Source: Nanobdellota archaeon
Lineage (GTDB): Archaea > Nanobdellota > Nanobdellia > Woesearchaeales > WJKV01
Length of the DNA stretch: 64,000 nt
Direction of reading: 5' to 3'
NCBI GenBank assembly: GCA_023133595.1
Contig: JAGLWF010000002.1
Span: forward strand, 62,001 to 126,000
Both the position numbers and the translations under genes were made by a program. Below the pieces are notes generated by a model. That model was not told the origin of the DNA and did no database searches. It was given only the letters and a program-made list of their open reading frames with translations. This document shows, one piece after another, positions 41,550 through 49,939 of this stretch (the first letter of the stretch is position 1; each line of letters starts with the position of its first letter).

Positions 41550-42289
41550 AAAACTATATATTTCCAGTTATAACATTTATATTAATTTTGATAGTCTGGG
41601 AACTTCTTGATTATATATTTCAAGTAAAAGAAATCATAATACCTAATCCTCATGAAATCTTTTATGCAATAATCAATAATTTTAGTTTACTGCTCAATGA
41701 TACATATATCACAATGCTGGAATCTGTTCTTGGTTTTATTATTGGTTCAGGACTTGGGATTTTGATTGCATTATTATTTACCTATTCAACAACTTCTAAA
41801 AAAGCATTATATCCTTATGCTATTGCATTAAAGGCAACTCCATTATATGCACTTGCTCCTGTCTTGATCATCTGGTTTGGAAACGGAATAATGTCAAAAA
41901 TAGTAATGTCAGGAATGGTTGCATTCTTTCCTGTTCTAGTCAATGCAATCAAAGGATTTACTTCAATTGAACCAGAAAACATTGAGTTATTCAGGTCCTT
42001 GTCAGCATCCAAATGGCAGATATTTGTAAAATTAAGACTTCCAAATGCTTTGCCGTACATATTCCCAGCTTTAAAGATTGCAACAACCCTTGCAGTGGTA
42101 GGGGCAACAATAGCAGAATTCACAGGAGCATCCCAGGGAATAGGGCATCTAATAGTAAACTCCTCTTATTATCTTGAAACAAGCCTGATGTTTGCTGGGA
42201 TCATAATGATCTCACTAGCAGGAATACTCTTCTTTTATCTGATCGATTTTCTAGAAAAGAAGCTTGTCTTCTGGCAGATAAATGAATAA
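41525..42289 (+). CDS. ABC transporter permease (NitT/TauT family)
   Basis: A 254-residue membrane protein with about six hydrophobic segments. The cytoplasmic coupling motif is seen in FRSLSASKWQIFVKLRLPNA then LPYIFPALKIA (EAA-type loop). It belongs to the BinpdP-type permeases paired with the preceding ATPase. It overlaps the ATPase end by 25 bases and closes the operon. Confidence 0.93.
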   Translation: MHKRKTRIKNYIFPVITFILILIVWELLDYIFQVKEIIIPNPHEIFYAIINNFSLLLNDTYITMLESVLGFIIGSGLGILIALLFTYSTTSKKALYPYAIALKATPLYALAPVLIIWFGNGIMSKIVMSGMVAFFPVLVNAIKGFTSIEPENIELFRSLSASKWQIFVKLRLPNALPYIFPALKIATTLAVVGATIAEFTGASQGIGHLIVNSSYYLETSLMFAGIIMISLAGILFFYLIDFLEKKLVFWQINE

Positions 42290-42357
42290 ACTCCCACTGG
42301 CCACTAGACACGTGCGCATAACCTTTATAAGAGAGCGTGGGTATGTTCTATAATATA

Positions 42358-42374
42358 GACAATAGACTATTGTC
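42358..42374 (+). promoter_or_regulatory. 17-base perfect palindrome before lhr
   Basis: GACAATAG-A-CTATTGTC, ten bases before the lhr ATG at 42384 and about 30 bases after a TATA-like CCTTTATAAG (42322-42331). It could be a repressor site at the start of transcription or a hairpin in the leader that affects translation. Confidence 0.55.
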
Positions 42375-42383
42375 TGAAGTAGT

Positions 42384-45365
42384 ATGAATAGGATTAGGTA
42401 TAAACAGAAAGAGAACTCTCAGTCTGAGCTAGTTGAAAATCTCAACCCGATTGTCAAGGAATGGTTCTTCTCAAAATTCAAGGAATTCGCACTTCCGCAG
42501 TTATTTTCTGTCAAAGAAATCCACAACAGAAACAATGTTCTTGTCTCTGCTCCGACTGGGTCAGGAAAAACACTGACAGCTTTTCTTTCTATCTTGAACG
42601 AATTGATAAATCTTGCAGAAGCAGACAATCTCCAGGACAGGATTTATTGCGTCTATATTTCTCCACTAAAAGCATTGAACAATGACATCCAGGTAAATCT
42701 GAAAGAACCTCTAGAAGAGATGAAGAAGATTGCAAAAGAAAAGTTTGGAAAAGATATTGATATTCGTGTCGCAGTAAGGACAGGGGATACAACACCATCA
42801 GAAAAGACAAAGATGCTGAAAAAATCTCCGCACATCCTGATCACAACTCCAGAGTCGCTTGCTATTGTCCTGTCCTCGATAAAATTCAGAGAGCATCTGA
42901 CACAATTATGGTGGGTTGTTATTGACGAGATACACGCGCTTGCAGAGAACAAGCGTGGTGTCCATCTTTCACTCTCGCTCGAGCGTCTTAATCATCTTTC
43001 TGAGTTCACGCGTATCGGATTGAGCGCGACTGTTGCACCGCTTGAAGAAATCGCGCAATTCTTGGTCGGAAGCGACAGAAAATGCAAGATTGTCGATATC
43101 CAGCACATGAAAGATACAGATATCAAGGTTTTGAGTCCAGTGAAAAATATGATCAAGGCACCCTACGAAGTGCGTGAGAATTCCATGTACGAGCTTATCC
43201 ACAAGCTTATCACAGAACATAAGACAACTCTTATTTTTACAAACACGCGTGCCGGCACAGAGCGTGTTGTCTATAATCTTAAAACAAGATATCCACAGCA
43301 TTATACAAAGAATATCCAGACAGAGGAAGCACTTTCACTGATTGGCGCGCACCACGGTTCATTAAGCAAGAAACATCGTCTGAAGATTGAGCAGCAGCTG
43401 CGACAAGGTCTGTTGAAATGCGTCTGCTGCAGCACCAGCCTTGAACTAGGCATTGATATTGGCTACATAGATTTAGTTATCTTATTGGGAAGTCCAAAGT
43501 CTGTTGCGCGTGCATTACAGAGGGTCGGAAGGTCAGGACACAAACTGCACGAGATATCAAAAGGAAGGATCATTGTCATGGAACGTGATGATCTTGTTGA
43601 ATGTTCATTGATATTAAAATCAGCAATAGAAAAAAAGATAGATAAAGTTCATATCCCAAAGAACTGCCTGGATGTCCTTGCCCAGCAGATTTTTGGCATG
43701 GCTATTGCAAATGTATGGCATCTCGATGAATTGTATGATGTTGTGCGGAAAAGCTATTGTTACAAAGATCTAAATAAAAAAGATTTTGATAATGTTGTTG
43801 ATTATCTCGCTGGAAAGTTCGCGCAGCTGGCAGACCGTCATGTCTATGCAAAGATCTGGAAATTAGGCGGACGGATCGGAAAGAAAGGAAGGATGAGCAG
43901 AGTATTATACATGACAAACATAGGCACAATCCCGGACCAGACAGCAGCCTTGGTAAAAGTCGGAGATGAAGTTGTCGGAACAGTGGATGATGGTTTTCTT
44001 GAATCATTGAAAGCAAATGATGTCTTTGTCCTTGGCGGTAATGTATACCAGTTCAGGTATTCAAGAGGCAATGTTGCGCAGGCTGTAGGTGCTTCTGGAA
44101 AATTACCGACTGTACCGTCGTGGGTCTCAGAGATGCTGCCTTTAAGTTTTGATTTGTCACAATCCATCTCAAAATTCAGGCAGTACATGGAAGAGAAGTT
44201 CAAGAAAAAGATGTCGAAAAAAGAGATAATGAGTTTCATCTACAATTATCTGTACGTTGACGAGAATGCTGGAAACTCTATCTATGAATATTTCAAGGAA
44301 CAGTACAATTATGCAAAGATCCCGCACTTCAAGCGGATTCTTGTTGAGAATTATAACGAAGAAGGAAAGATGCATTATATCTTCCATTCATTGTACGGCA
44401 GAAGAGTTAATGATGTCTTGTCGCGTGCGCTTGCATACGCAATTCTTAGACAGCAAAAAAAAGATGCGCGGATCTCGATCACAGATAATGGATTTACAAT
44501 CACGTGCAATGCAAAGATACAGCCGATGCGTGCCTTCTCGCTCCTGAAATCAGATGAACTGCGCCAGGTCATGGAGATCGCTCTGGACAGGAGCCAAGTC
44601 CTGTTAAGGCGATTCAGGCACTGTGCTGGACGAGCACTTATGATTTTGAGAAACTACAAAGGACAGAAGAAGTCAGTTGGAAAACAACAGGTAAGTTCCA
44701 TGATCCTAATGTCAGCTGTGAAGCGGATCAGCAGGAATTTCCCTATCTTGAAGGAAGCAAGAAGAGAAGTTCTTGAAGATTTAATGGATATTGAACACGC
44801 GCAATTCGTCTTGAAACAGATAGAGGAAGGGAACATCAGGATCGAAGAGATTGACACCACACTGCCATCACCATTTGCATTCAACCTTGCACTACACGGT
44901 TACAATGACATCCTGAAGATGGAGGACAAAGTCGAATTCATCAGAAGATTGCACCAGCAGATTATTGCAAAGATTGCCCTGCAAAAAGGAAAGAAAGGTC
45001 TGAAGACAAAAGATGATGAGATTCCAGAAGAGGAATACATAACAAGGGCAGACACTCTCTCGGATTTTTCATACGAAAATATCTGGCAGAAGCAGGAAGA
45101 GAGAAAAGAAGCAGAACTAAAAAAGAGAATGGAAGACGAGGAATACAGAAAACAATTATTGATCATGCAGCTGAAGAGAGCTGCCCGCAAGATATCATTG
45201 GATTCCCGGATAGAATACGAATGTCAAAGACTGATCCTCGGAGAGAGAGAAGGTTTCAAGAAAGATTTCAAGGATTGGCTGGAAGGATTATTATCAGGTG
45301 CAATTCCTCCAGTATGGTCTGATGAATTAGTAAAGTTTTTGCAGAAAGCAAAGAATGAGATTTAA
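42384..45365 (+). CDS. lhr: Lhr-type ATP-dependent helicase
   Basis: A 993-residue superfamily 2 helicase. APTGSGKT is at 56-63, DEIH at 181-184, LSATV near 213, then a second RecA domain with QRVGRSGHK. The C-terminal Lhr region contains winged-helix and HSLYGRRVNDVLSRALA-type segments, and the last 200 residues are coiled and charged. Lhr acts in DNA repair by unwinding branched DNA and RNA-DNA hybrids. The last four bases overlap the convergent gene at 45362. A phosphoesterase gene of the type often linked to Lhr lies 1.4 kb away. Confidence 0.95.
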   Translation: MNRIRYKQKENSQSELVENLNPIVKEWFFSKFKEFALPQLFSVKEIHNRNNVLVSAPTGSGKTLTAFLSILNELINLAEADNLQDRIYCVYISPLKALNNDIQVNLKEPLEEMKKIAKEKFGKDIDIRVAVRTGDTTPSEKTKMLKKSPHILITTPESLAIVLSSIKFREHLTQLWWVVIDEIHALAENKRGVHLSLSLERLNHLSEFTRIGLSATVAPLEEIAQFLVGSDRKCKIVDIQHMKDTDIKVLSPVKNMIKAPYEVRENSMYELIHKLITEHKTTLIFTNTRAGTERVVYNLKTRYPQHYTKNIQTEEALSLIGAHHGSLSKKHRLKIEQQLRQGLLKCVCCSTSLELGIDIGYIDLVILLGSPKSVARALQRVGRSGHKLHEISKGRIIVMERDDLVECSLILKSAIEKKIDKVHIPKNCLDVLAQQIFGMAIANVWHLDELYDVVRKSYCYKDLNKKDFDNVVDYLAGKFAQLADRHVYAKIWKLGGRIGKKGRMSRVLYMTNIGTIPDQTAALVKVGDEVVGTVDDGFLESLKANDVFVLGGNVYQFRYSRGNVAQAVGASGKLPTVPSWVSEMLPLSFDLSQSISKFRQYMEEKFKKKMSKKEIMSFIYNYLYVDENAGNSIYEYFKEQYNYAKIPHFKRILVENYNEEGKMHYIFHSLYGRRVNDVLSRALAYAILRQQKKDARISITDNGFTITCNAKIQPMRAFSLLKSDELRQVMEIALDRSQVLLRRFRHCAGRALMILRNYKGQKKSVGKQQVSSMILMSAVKRISRNFPILKEARREVLEDLMDIEHAQFVLKQIEEGNIRIEEIDTTLPSPFAFNLALHGYNDILKMEDKVEFIRRLHQQIIAKIALQKGKKGLKTKDDEIPEEEYITRADTLSDFSYENIWQKQEERKEAELKKRMEDEEYRKQLLIMQLKRAARKISLDSRIEYECQRLILGEREGFKKDFKDWLEGLLSGAIPPVWSDELVKFLQKAKNEI

Positions 45366-45622
45366 GAAAGTTTCTGTACAATACTACAAAGTGCTTCACA
45401 TGTTGTAAGGACAAGAGCAGCTTCTGTAAGAAGTTTAAATCCTTCAAGTGCTACTAATGCAGAAATATCTTTTTTGCTTAGTTGCTGGGGAATAAAATCA
45501 GAGTCTTCAGGGAAATTAGGGGCTTTACAAACATATACAATTGCATAACCTGGCCATACAAAAGATCTTCTAAGAAATTCTCCTTTTGTTGCTCTATTTG
45601 TTATTCGATATGGATTATACAT
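45362..45622 (-). CDS. Unknown small protein
   Basis: An 86-residue protein with no recognised family. A basic N-terminus (RITNRATKGEFLRRSFVWPG) is followed by a hydrophobic helix towards the C-terminus (KLLTEAALVLTTCEALCSIV) that could be amphipathic or membrane-associated. It begins two bases after the PHP gene ends, so it is probably in the same minus-strand transcript. It overlaps the lhr end by four bases. Confidence 0.5.
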   Translation of the reverse strand: MYNPYRITNRATKGEFLRRSFVWPGYAIVYVCKAPNFPEDSDFIPQQLSKKDISALVALEGFKLLTEAALVLTTCEALCSIVQKLS

Positions 45623-45624
45623 TT

Positions 45625-46716
45625 TTAACCAACTAATTTCTTACCAACATAACCAGTTAAGACTTTGTAAGGATCAGAATATATTTTTCTATGGACAACA
45701 TCATCTTCCTTTCTGCTCAACAATGCATCGCGCACAGCAAGATTGATCGCAAGACCGTCCTGAGCAACTAAAGCATCTCTCAAAAATTCCTTTCGTATCC
45801 AGATTCCTGCTGGAACAACATCAGGCCTGTGAAGGTCAGAGCCTGTGAAGACTGGAACATATGGATGTTTTCTGTGGTATTGTTCTGCCCAGACATTTGT
45901 AAAACCTTGTATCGGTGTGACTCCTCCATTGAAAACTTCCAAGAAGACAGGAACTCTTGCTGACTCTGCAAGCTCTAATGTCTTATCAACATTTGCTTCT
46001 GTCTCAAACGAACCTGGCAGCCAAGGATGATTGATTGTTGCGAATGGATAAGCCTGCTCTAAAAATTCCTGGATCGGCAGGATCCTTGCTCTTCTCATTT
46101 GAGTTATATTGCACGGACGGATCATCTCTAAGTTCAACAACGGAGAGTCGCCTGGTTCCATCACAACATGCTCTTCTTTTGCATTCATTATGTAGATCGG
46201 ACGAAGTCTCGCTCCTCGTTTCCTGAACCATCCTTTCTTAGGCTCTAATCTTATCATCCATTCATCTGAAGAGATGTCAAACCTTTTTGTTATGCTCTTT
46301 GGCGGATCATTCCTCAATGCGATAAAAAAGAAATTATTATCGTGATCAGTCACATACAAGACTTTAGCTCTATATTTTCGCATATGCTTGGCAACTGCAA
46401 GAAACGGGTCTCTCAATCGGACAGCATCCTGTGAAAATGGAAATCCTGAATGATAGTGAGGATTCACAAAATAATGTGTTTTTCTTAATTCCCGTTCCTG
46501 TAATTTTCTTTTTCCGATTTCAATCGGTTTGTACAAGACCCTCATCAGGCCTAGATGTCTTAAATATTCAGGTTTAAGCTTTCTATCTCTCAATGTTTCC
46601 CTGATCTTCTGGTATAATCTCTTTAGATTATTCTGCCATCTTCTCTGCTCTGTTAATTCTGGTGATGCTGTTAATACTGTTGCGATATCTTCCAGGGCTG
46701 CCATGCGTTGTCTCAT
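45625..46716 (-). CDS. PHP-domain phosphoesterase-like protein
   Basis: A 363-residue protein. VLYVTDHDNNFFFIA, FATINHPWLPGSFE and VPVFTGSDLHRPD are three metal-binding motifs of the PHP superfamily (as in histidinol phosphatase and polymerase-associated phosphoesterases). The N-terminal 75 residues are a helical extension. The substrate is unknown. It is divergent from the metallophosphoesterase gene at 46795 with a shared promoter region between them. An in-frame ATG four codons later is possible. Confidence 0.75.
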   Translation of the reverse strand: MRQRMAALEDIATVLTASPELTEQRRWQNNLKRLYQKIRETLRDRKLKPEYLRHLGLMRVLYKPIEIGKRKLQERELRKTHYFVNPHYHSGFPFSQDAVRLRDPFLAVAKHMRKYRAKVLYVTDHDNNFFFIALRNDPPKSITKRFDISSDEWMIRLEPKKGWFRKRGARLRPIYIMNAKEEHVVMEPGDSPLLNLEMIRPCNITQMRRARILPIQEFLEQAYPFATINHPWLPGSFETEANVDKTLELAESARVPVFLEVFNGGVTPIQGFTNVWAEQYHRKHPYVPVFTGSDLHRPDVVPAGIWIRKEFLRDALVAQDGLAINLAVRDALLSRKEDDVVHRKIYSDPYKVLTGYVGKKLVG

Positions 46717-46794
46717 ATTTTTTGATAATGGGGAATAATATTTAAGCTTTTATATCCGCAAACCTTTATAAATCCCATTCTCATTGATATCTCT

Positions 46795-47517
46795 ATGAAA
46801 ATCACTGGCAAAATAGACATCATTGACCTTGCGTTGAAGATAGATAATATACTTATCTTTGCGGATTTTCATGTTGGTTATGAAGAGGCTTTGAACAAGC
46901 AGGGTATTCTTGTTCCACGATTCCAGTTTCAGGATACAATGGATCGGCTGGACAAGGTTTTTGAGAGTGTGAAAGGAGAAGTGGGAACGATTATTATCAA
47001 TGGAGACCTGAAGCACGAGTTCGGCACAATATCAGAGACAGAGTGGAGGCAGGCATTGAAGATTTTTGACTATCTTGCTGAGAGATGCAAAAATATTATT
47101 CTTATCAAGGGAAATCATGATACTGTCCTGGGACCGATTGCAGAGAAACGCAATCTGGAGATTGCAGAATTTGTTGTCATTGATGATGTTCTTGTCTGTC
47201 ATGGACATAAGATAGACAAAGATCTAGAAGAAGCAATAGAAAACAAGAATATCAAGACAATAATAATCGGGCACGAACATCCTGCTGTATCGCTGAGAGA
47301 AGCTGTGCGGAGTGAGAAAGTCAAATGCTATCTTCTTGGGAAGTACAAAAAAAAGACATTAGTTGTACAGCCGTCATTCAATCTGGTCACAGAAGGCACG
47401 GATATTGCCAGAGAAAGATTGCTTTCCCCTTTCCTGAAGCAAGACTTATCCAATTTCAATGTGTTTGTTGTTTCTGACAAAGTCTACGAATTCGGGATGA
47501 TTAAGGATTTAGAGTGA
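46795..47517 (+). CDS. Metallophosphoesterase, Lhr/ligase-associated type
   Basis: A 240-residue enzyme with the calcineurin-like motifs FADFHVGYE (D-x-H), NGDLKHEFG (GD), KGNHDT (GNHD) and GHEHPA (GHxH). This set and length fit the small phosphoesterases often encoded with Lhr-type helicases and thought to act on nucleic acid ends or cyclic nucleotides. A TATA-like CTTTATAAAT (about 46763-46772) points to a leaderless ATG at 46795. Confidence 0.88.
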   Translation: MKITGKIDIIDLALKIDNILIFADFHVGYEEALNKQGILVPRFQFQDTMDRLDKVFESVKGEVGTIIINGDLKHEFGTISETEWRQALKIFDYLAERCKNIILIKGNHDTVLGPIAEKRNLEIAEFVVIDDVLVCHGHKIDKDLEEAIENKNIKTIIIGHEHPAVSLREAVRSEKVKCYLLGKYKKKTLVVQPSFNLVTEGTDIARERLLSPFLKQDLSNFNVFVVSDKVYEFGMIKDLE

Positions 47518-47523
47518 ATTTTT

Positions 47524-48042
47524 TTATTTTAATTTCTCTTTTTTTGCTTTATCAGAAATAATAGCAGAATTTCCGAACGGATCTTCAACAATGACTTTCA
47601 GCTTGGCGTTTCCATCTTTCACATCCAGGATACGGTCGATCATCTTTCGTATCTTCTTTTTCTTTGCCTTGTCTTCTTCACTTTCTTTCTGGAACTCCAG
47701 CACTTTCATGATATCATCCAGCATGCGCTCGATGTTTGCGACATAACCTTCTGCACTGACCCCTGGTTCGATTGTTATCTTCAGGTCAGGCCACCTGACT
47801 GTTGCTTCTGAACTTTTGACAACGCGGATCTTCAGGTCATCTTTATTTTCAATCTCAAGCGTATATTTTGACGGTTCTTTTTTTGCCAGAACTTCTACAT
47901 CTGCTTTCTTGAAACCACAGCTGGAACAATCCATAGAAAAGATAGCAACCTTTCCAAAATAAGGGATCTCTGTCTCATGCTCACGAAGCGTCAGTGTCTT
48001 TTTATGACACATTGCGCAAGTCTCACCTGTCAACTCATCCAT
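47524..48042 (-). CDS. zpr1: ZPR1-type zinc-finger protein
   Basis: A 172-residue protein with one ZPR1 unit. CAMCHKKTLTLREHETEIPY begins the zinc finger and SMDCSSCGFKKADVE ends it; then the A/B domain (SEATVRWPDLKITIEPGVSA) follows. Archaeal ZPR1 has a single unit, unlike the double one of eukaryotes, where it is an EF-1A folding chaperone. A charged helical C-terminus is present. The gene is convergent with the phosphoesterase. Confidence 0.88.
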   Translation of the reverse strand: MDELTGETCAMCHKKTLTLREHETEIPYFGKVAIFSMDCSSCGFKKADVEVLAKKEPSKYTLEIENKDDLKIRVVKSSEATVRWPDLKITIEPGVSAEGYVANIERMLDDIMKVLEFQKESEEDKAKKKKIRKMIDRILDVKDGNAKLKVIVEDPFGNSAIISDKAKKEKLK

Positions 48043-48090
48043 AGTCCTGAAGAGGATTCATATATTTATATATGTTTTGAATTGAAGTAG

Positions 48091-48186
48091 GTGCATAACA
48101 CGCTTCGCAAAATAATAATATTGCTCATTAAAACGATTCTATATTATTGGTATGTTTATTCAAAGGCTACGCTTGGTGCTATACAC
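48091..48186 (+). repeat. GTGCATAGCAC-type inverted-end repeat, copy 5
   Basis: 96 bases with slightly changed ends (GTGCATAACAC and GTGCTATACAC; the two changes keep the arms complementary except at one pair). The interior ATATTGCTCATTAAAA is shared with the copy at 8630. It lies between zpr1 and sepF. Confidence 0.82.
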
Positions 48187-48222
48187 ATTTGAATTGAAAA
48201 GAAAAAATATCAGAAAAAGAAT

Positions 48223-48636
48223 CTATTGTGTAATGTCGTCTTGCTGTGATGGCGGTCTGAAGACTGATGCGAACTCTGGTGTCGCGACAATATAATCCTC
48301 ACCAAATCCTGCAATATCACCGTCAATTGCATCGCAGGTCTTTTTCAGCTTGTTGACTGCCCGTTTCAGCTCGACAATATCCTTCTCTTTCAGAGGTGCG
48401 ATATTGATAAGTGCGATTGTCAGTCCCTGACGTAGCGCATCAAGAATCGGCTTGATATCCTCAAACTCTTCCATGACAAAAGGACGAACTATGATTCTGT
48501 TTCGTTCTGCTCCTGCTATCTCTTGAGCTAGTTCAACATATTCTTCCTCAACAGGCTCTTCGAAATCTGATTGTCTGGAATGCCCTCCAAATTTTCGAGA
48601 TAGTTGATTCTTTATATTTAGAAACGTTTCTTTCAT
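48223..48636 (-). CDS. sepF: Cell division protein SepF
   Basis: A 137-residue protein. RIIVRPFVMEEFEDIKPILD, LRQGLTIALINIAPLKEKDI and AIDGDIAGFGEDYIVATPEF are the SepF core. The N-terminal 15 residues can form the amphipathic helix that tethers SepF to the membrane; a short linker follows. In archaea SepF anchors FtsZ. No ftsZ is in the window. CTCC-rich sequence just upstream on the plus strand (GGAGG on the minus strand) is a good ribosome site. Confidence 0.9.
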   Translation of the reverse strand: MKETFLNIKNQLSRKFGGHSRQSDFEEPVEEEYVELAQEIAGAERNRIIVRPFVMEEFEDIKPILDALRQGLTIALINIAPLKEKDIVELKRAVNKLKKTCDAIDGDIAGFGEDYIVATPEFASVFRPPSQQDDITQ

Positions 48637-48756
48637 CCTCCTATTTAACCTCCTCCCTAGTAAAGAAGAATAATTTCACGCAATATATAAATATTTCGAT
48701 TCATCTATATAGGGCCAACCATAAGGTTTATAAAGAACTCACCAAAATATATAGGT

Positions 48757-48777
48757 ATGGCAAATTCTGATTTCTGA
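48757..48777 (+). other. Leaderless six-codon ORF or start of a small RNA, twin 1
   Basis: ATGGCAAATTCTGATTTCTG then A encodes M-A-N-S-D-F-stop. A TATA-like GGTTTATAAAG (about 48725-48735) lies about 25 bases upstream, so the RNA would start at the ATG. A near-identical unit with its own TATA box is at 54061. Downstream similarity fades after about 34 bases. Confidence 0.4.
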
Positions 48778-48811
48778 GTTAATTATTGCAGATTTGAACA
48801 GCTGTATTCTA

Positions 48812-48855
48812 TTGTAGCCCATAACCCAAAGGTTTAAATAGTTGTAGCCCATAAC
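48812..48855 (+). promoter_or_regulatory. Direct repeats around the TATA box of the Fic-like gene
   Basis: TTGTAGCCCATAAC occurs at 48812-48825 and again at 48842-48855, a 30-base period. The TATA-like GGTTTAAATA (48831-48840) lies between them and the ATG is at 48864. The spacing would place two regulator molecules on the same face of DNA over three helical turns. Confidence 0.5.
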
Positions 48856-48863
48856 TATGTTTT

Positions 48864-49775
48864 ATGGTGTATGTCGAAAAAATCGTGGTTAAGGGAAAAA
48901 CTTATTACAAGCTAGTTCATGCTATGCGAAAAGGAAAAAAAGTAACCCATAGAACTAAATATTTAGGTAAAACTCTTCCTCCAAAAGCACGATTAGAGCA
49001 ATTAAAAAAAGAATTTTTAAAAGAAATACGCGGTCAAAAACACAAATTTTTGTCAGGCAACGATATTGAAAAAATCGAGAAGAAAAAAGATGATTATAGA
49101 AAAGAGATTAAAAGATTAAGCCCTTTAGAAAAGAAAAAGCAATTAAAAGAATTTATTATCCGCTTTACATACGACAGCAGCAAACTATCCGGAGTTGCTG
49201 TAACATTAAGGCAGACTTATTTAATACTTAAAGAAGGAATAATGCCAAAAAATATTCAAGATTTAAGAACAGTCAAAGAACTAGAAAATCATGAAAAAGG
49301 AATCATTACAATAACAAAATACAAAGGAAAATTAGATATAAAATTTATTAAGAAACTCCATAAAATATTATTTATAGGAGTTAATGATTCTGTTGCAGGC
49401 AAATTAAGAGACGAACTTCAAAGAAACGTGAAAATAGCAGGCACATCATATATTCCGCCAAAATGGCAGGAACTAAAAAAAGAATTGATGAATTTCTTCA
49501 AGTGGTATGAATCAGAAAAAAGAAAATTATATCCTCTGGAATTAGCAGCCTTAATACATTTAAAGATTATATCTATTCAACCATTTGTAGACGGCAACAG
49601 CAGACTATCCAGATTATTAATGAACTGGATACTATGGAAAAAACAATACCCTCCAATAGACATCCCCGTAGAAGATTTAGAAAAATATTATAATGTTCTT
49701 GACAGATATCAAATTGAGAAAGAGGAAAAACCATTTATAGAATATGTCAAGAATCTCTTTATTAAGGGTTTGTGA
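48864..49775 (+). CDS. Fic-fold protein with altered active site
   Basis: A 303-residue protein. The first 90 residues are basic and coiled. The Fic core follows, with ISIQPFVDGNSRLSRLLMNW at about 236-255. The invariant catalytic His of HPFxxGNGR is Gln239 and the second Gly is Ser. The inhibitory motif S/T-xxx-E-G is SSKLSG (105-110), where Glu is Ser. Both changes together suggest that AMP transfer and its control were lost, leaving a binding or regulatory protein. The N-terminal unit GKTYYKLVHAMRKGKKVTHR may bind nucleic acid. Confidence 0.8.
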   Translation: MVYVEKIVVKGKTYYKLVHAMRKGKKVTHRTKYLGKTLPPKARLEQLKKEFLKEIRGQKHKFLSGNDIEKIEKKKDDYRKEIKRLSPLEKKKQLKEFIIRFTYDSSKLSGVAVTLRQTYLILKEGIMPKNIQDLRTVKELENHEKGIITITKYKGKLDIKFIKKLHKILFIGVNDSVAGKLRDELQRNVKIAGTSYIPPKWQELKKELMNFFKWYESEKRKLYPLELAALIHLKIISIQPFVDGNSRLSRLLMNWILWKKQYPPIDIPVEDLEKYYNVLDRYQIEKEEKPFIEYVKNLFIKGL

Positions 49776-49939
49776 GATGACAAATAGATCAAGTAACCAG
49801 AGGTTCTTGAGCATGCCAGAAATTATGAAATAACTTCTAAGCATATTAAAAAGAGATATCTAAAAGAAAAAGCGATTTAATGTTTGATAAGGGGAATCTG
49901 ACAATGTCAAGAGTGAGTTTCTTCTGCTATATCTTTGAT

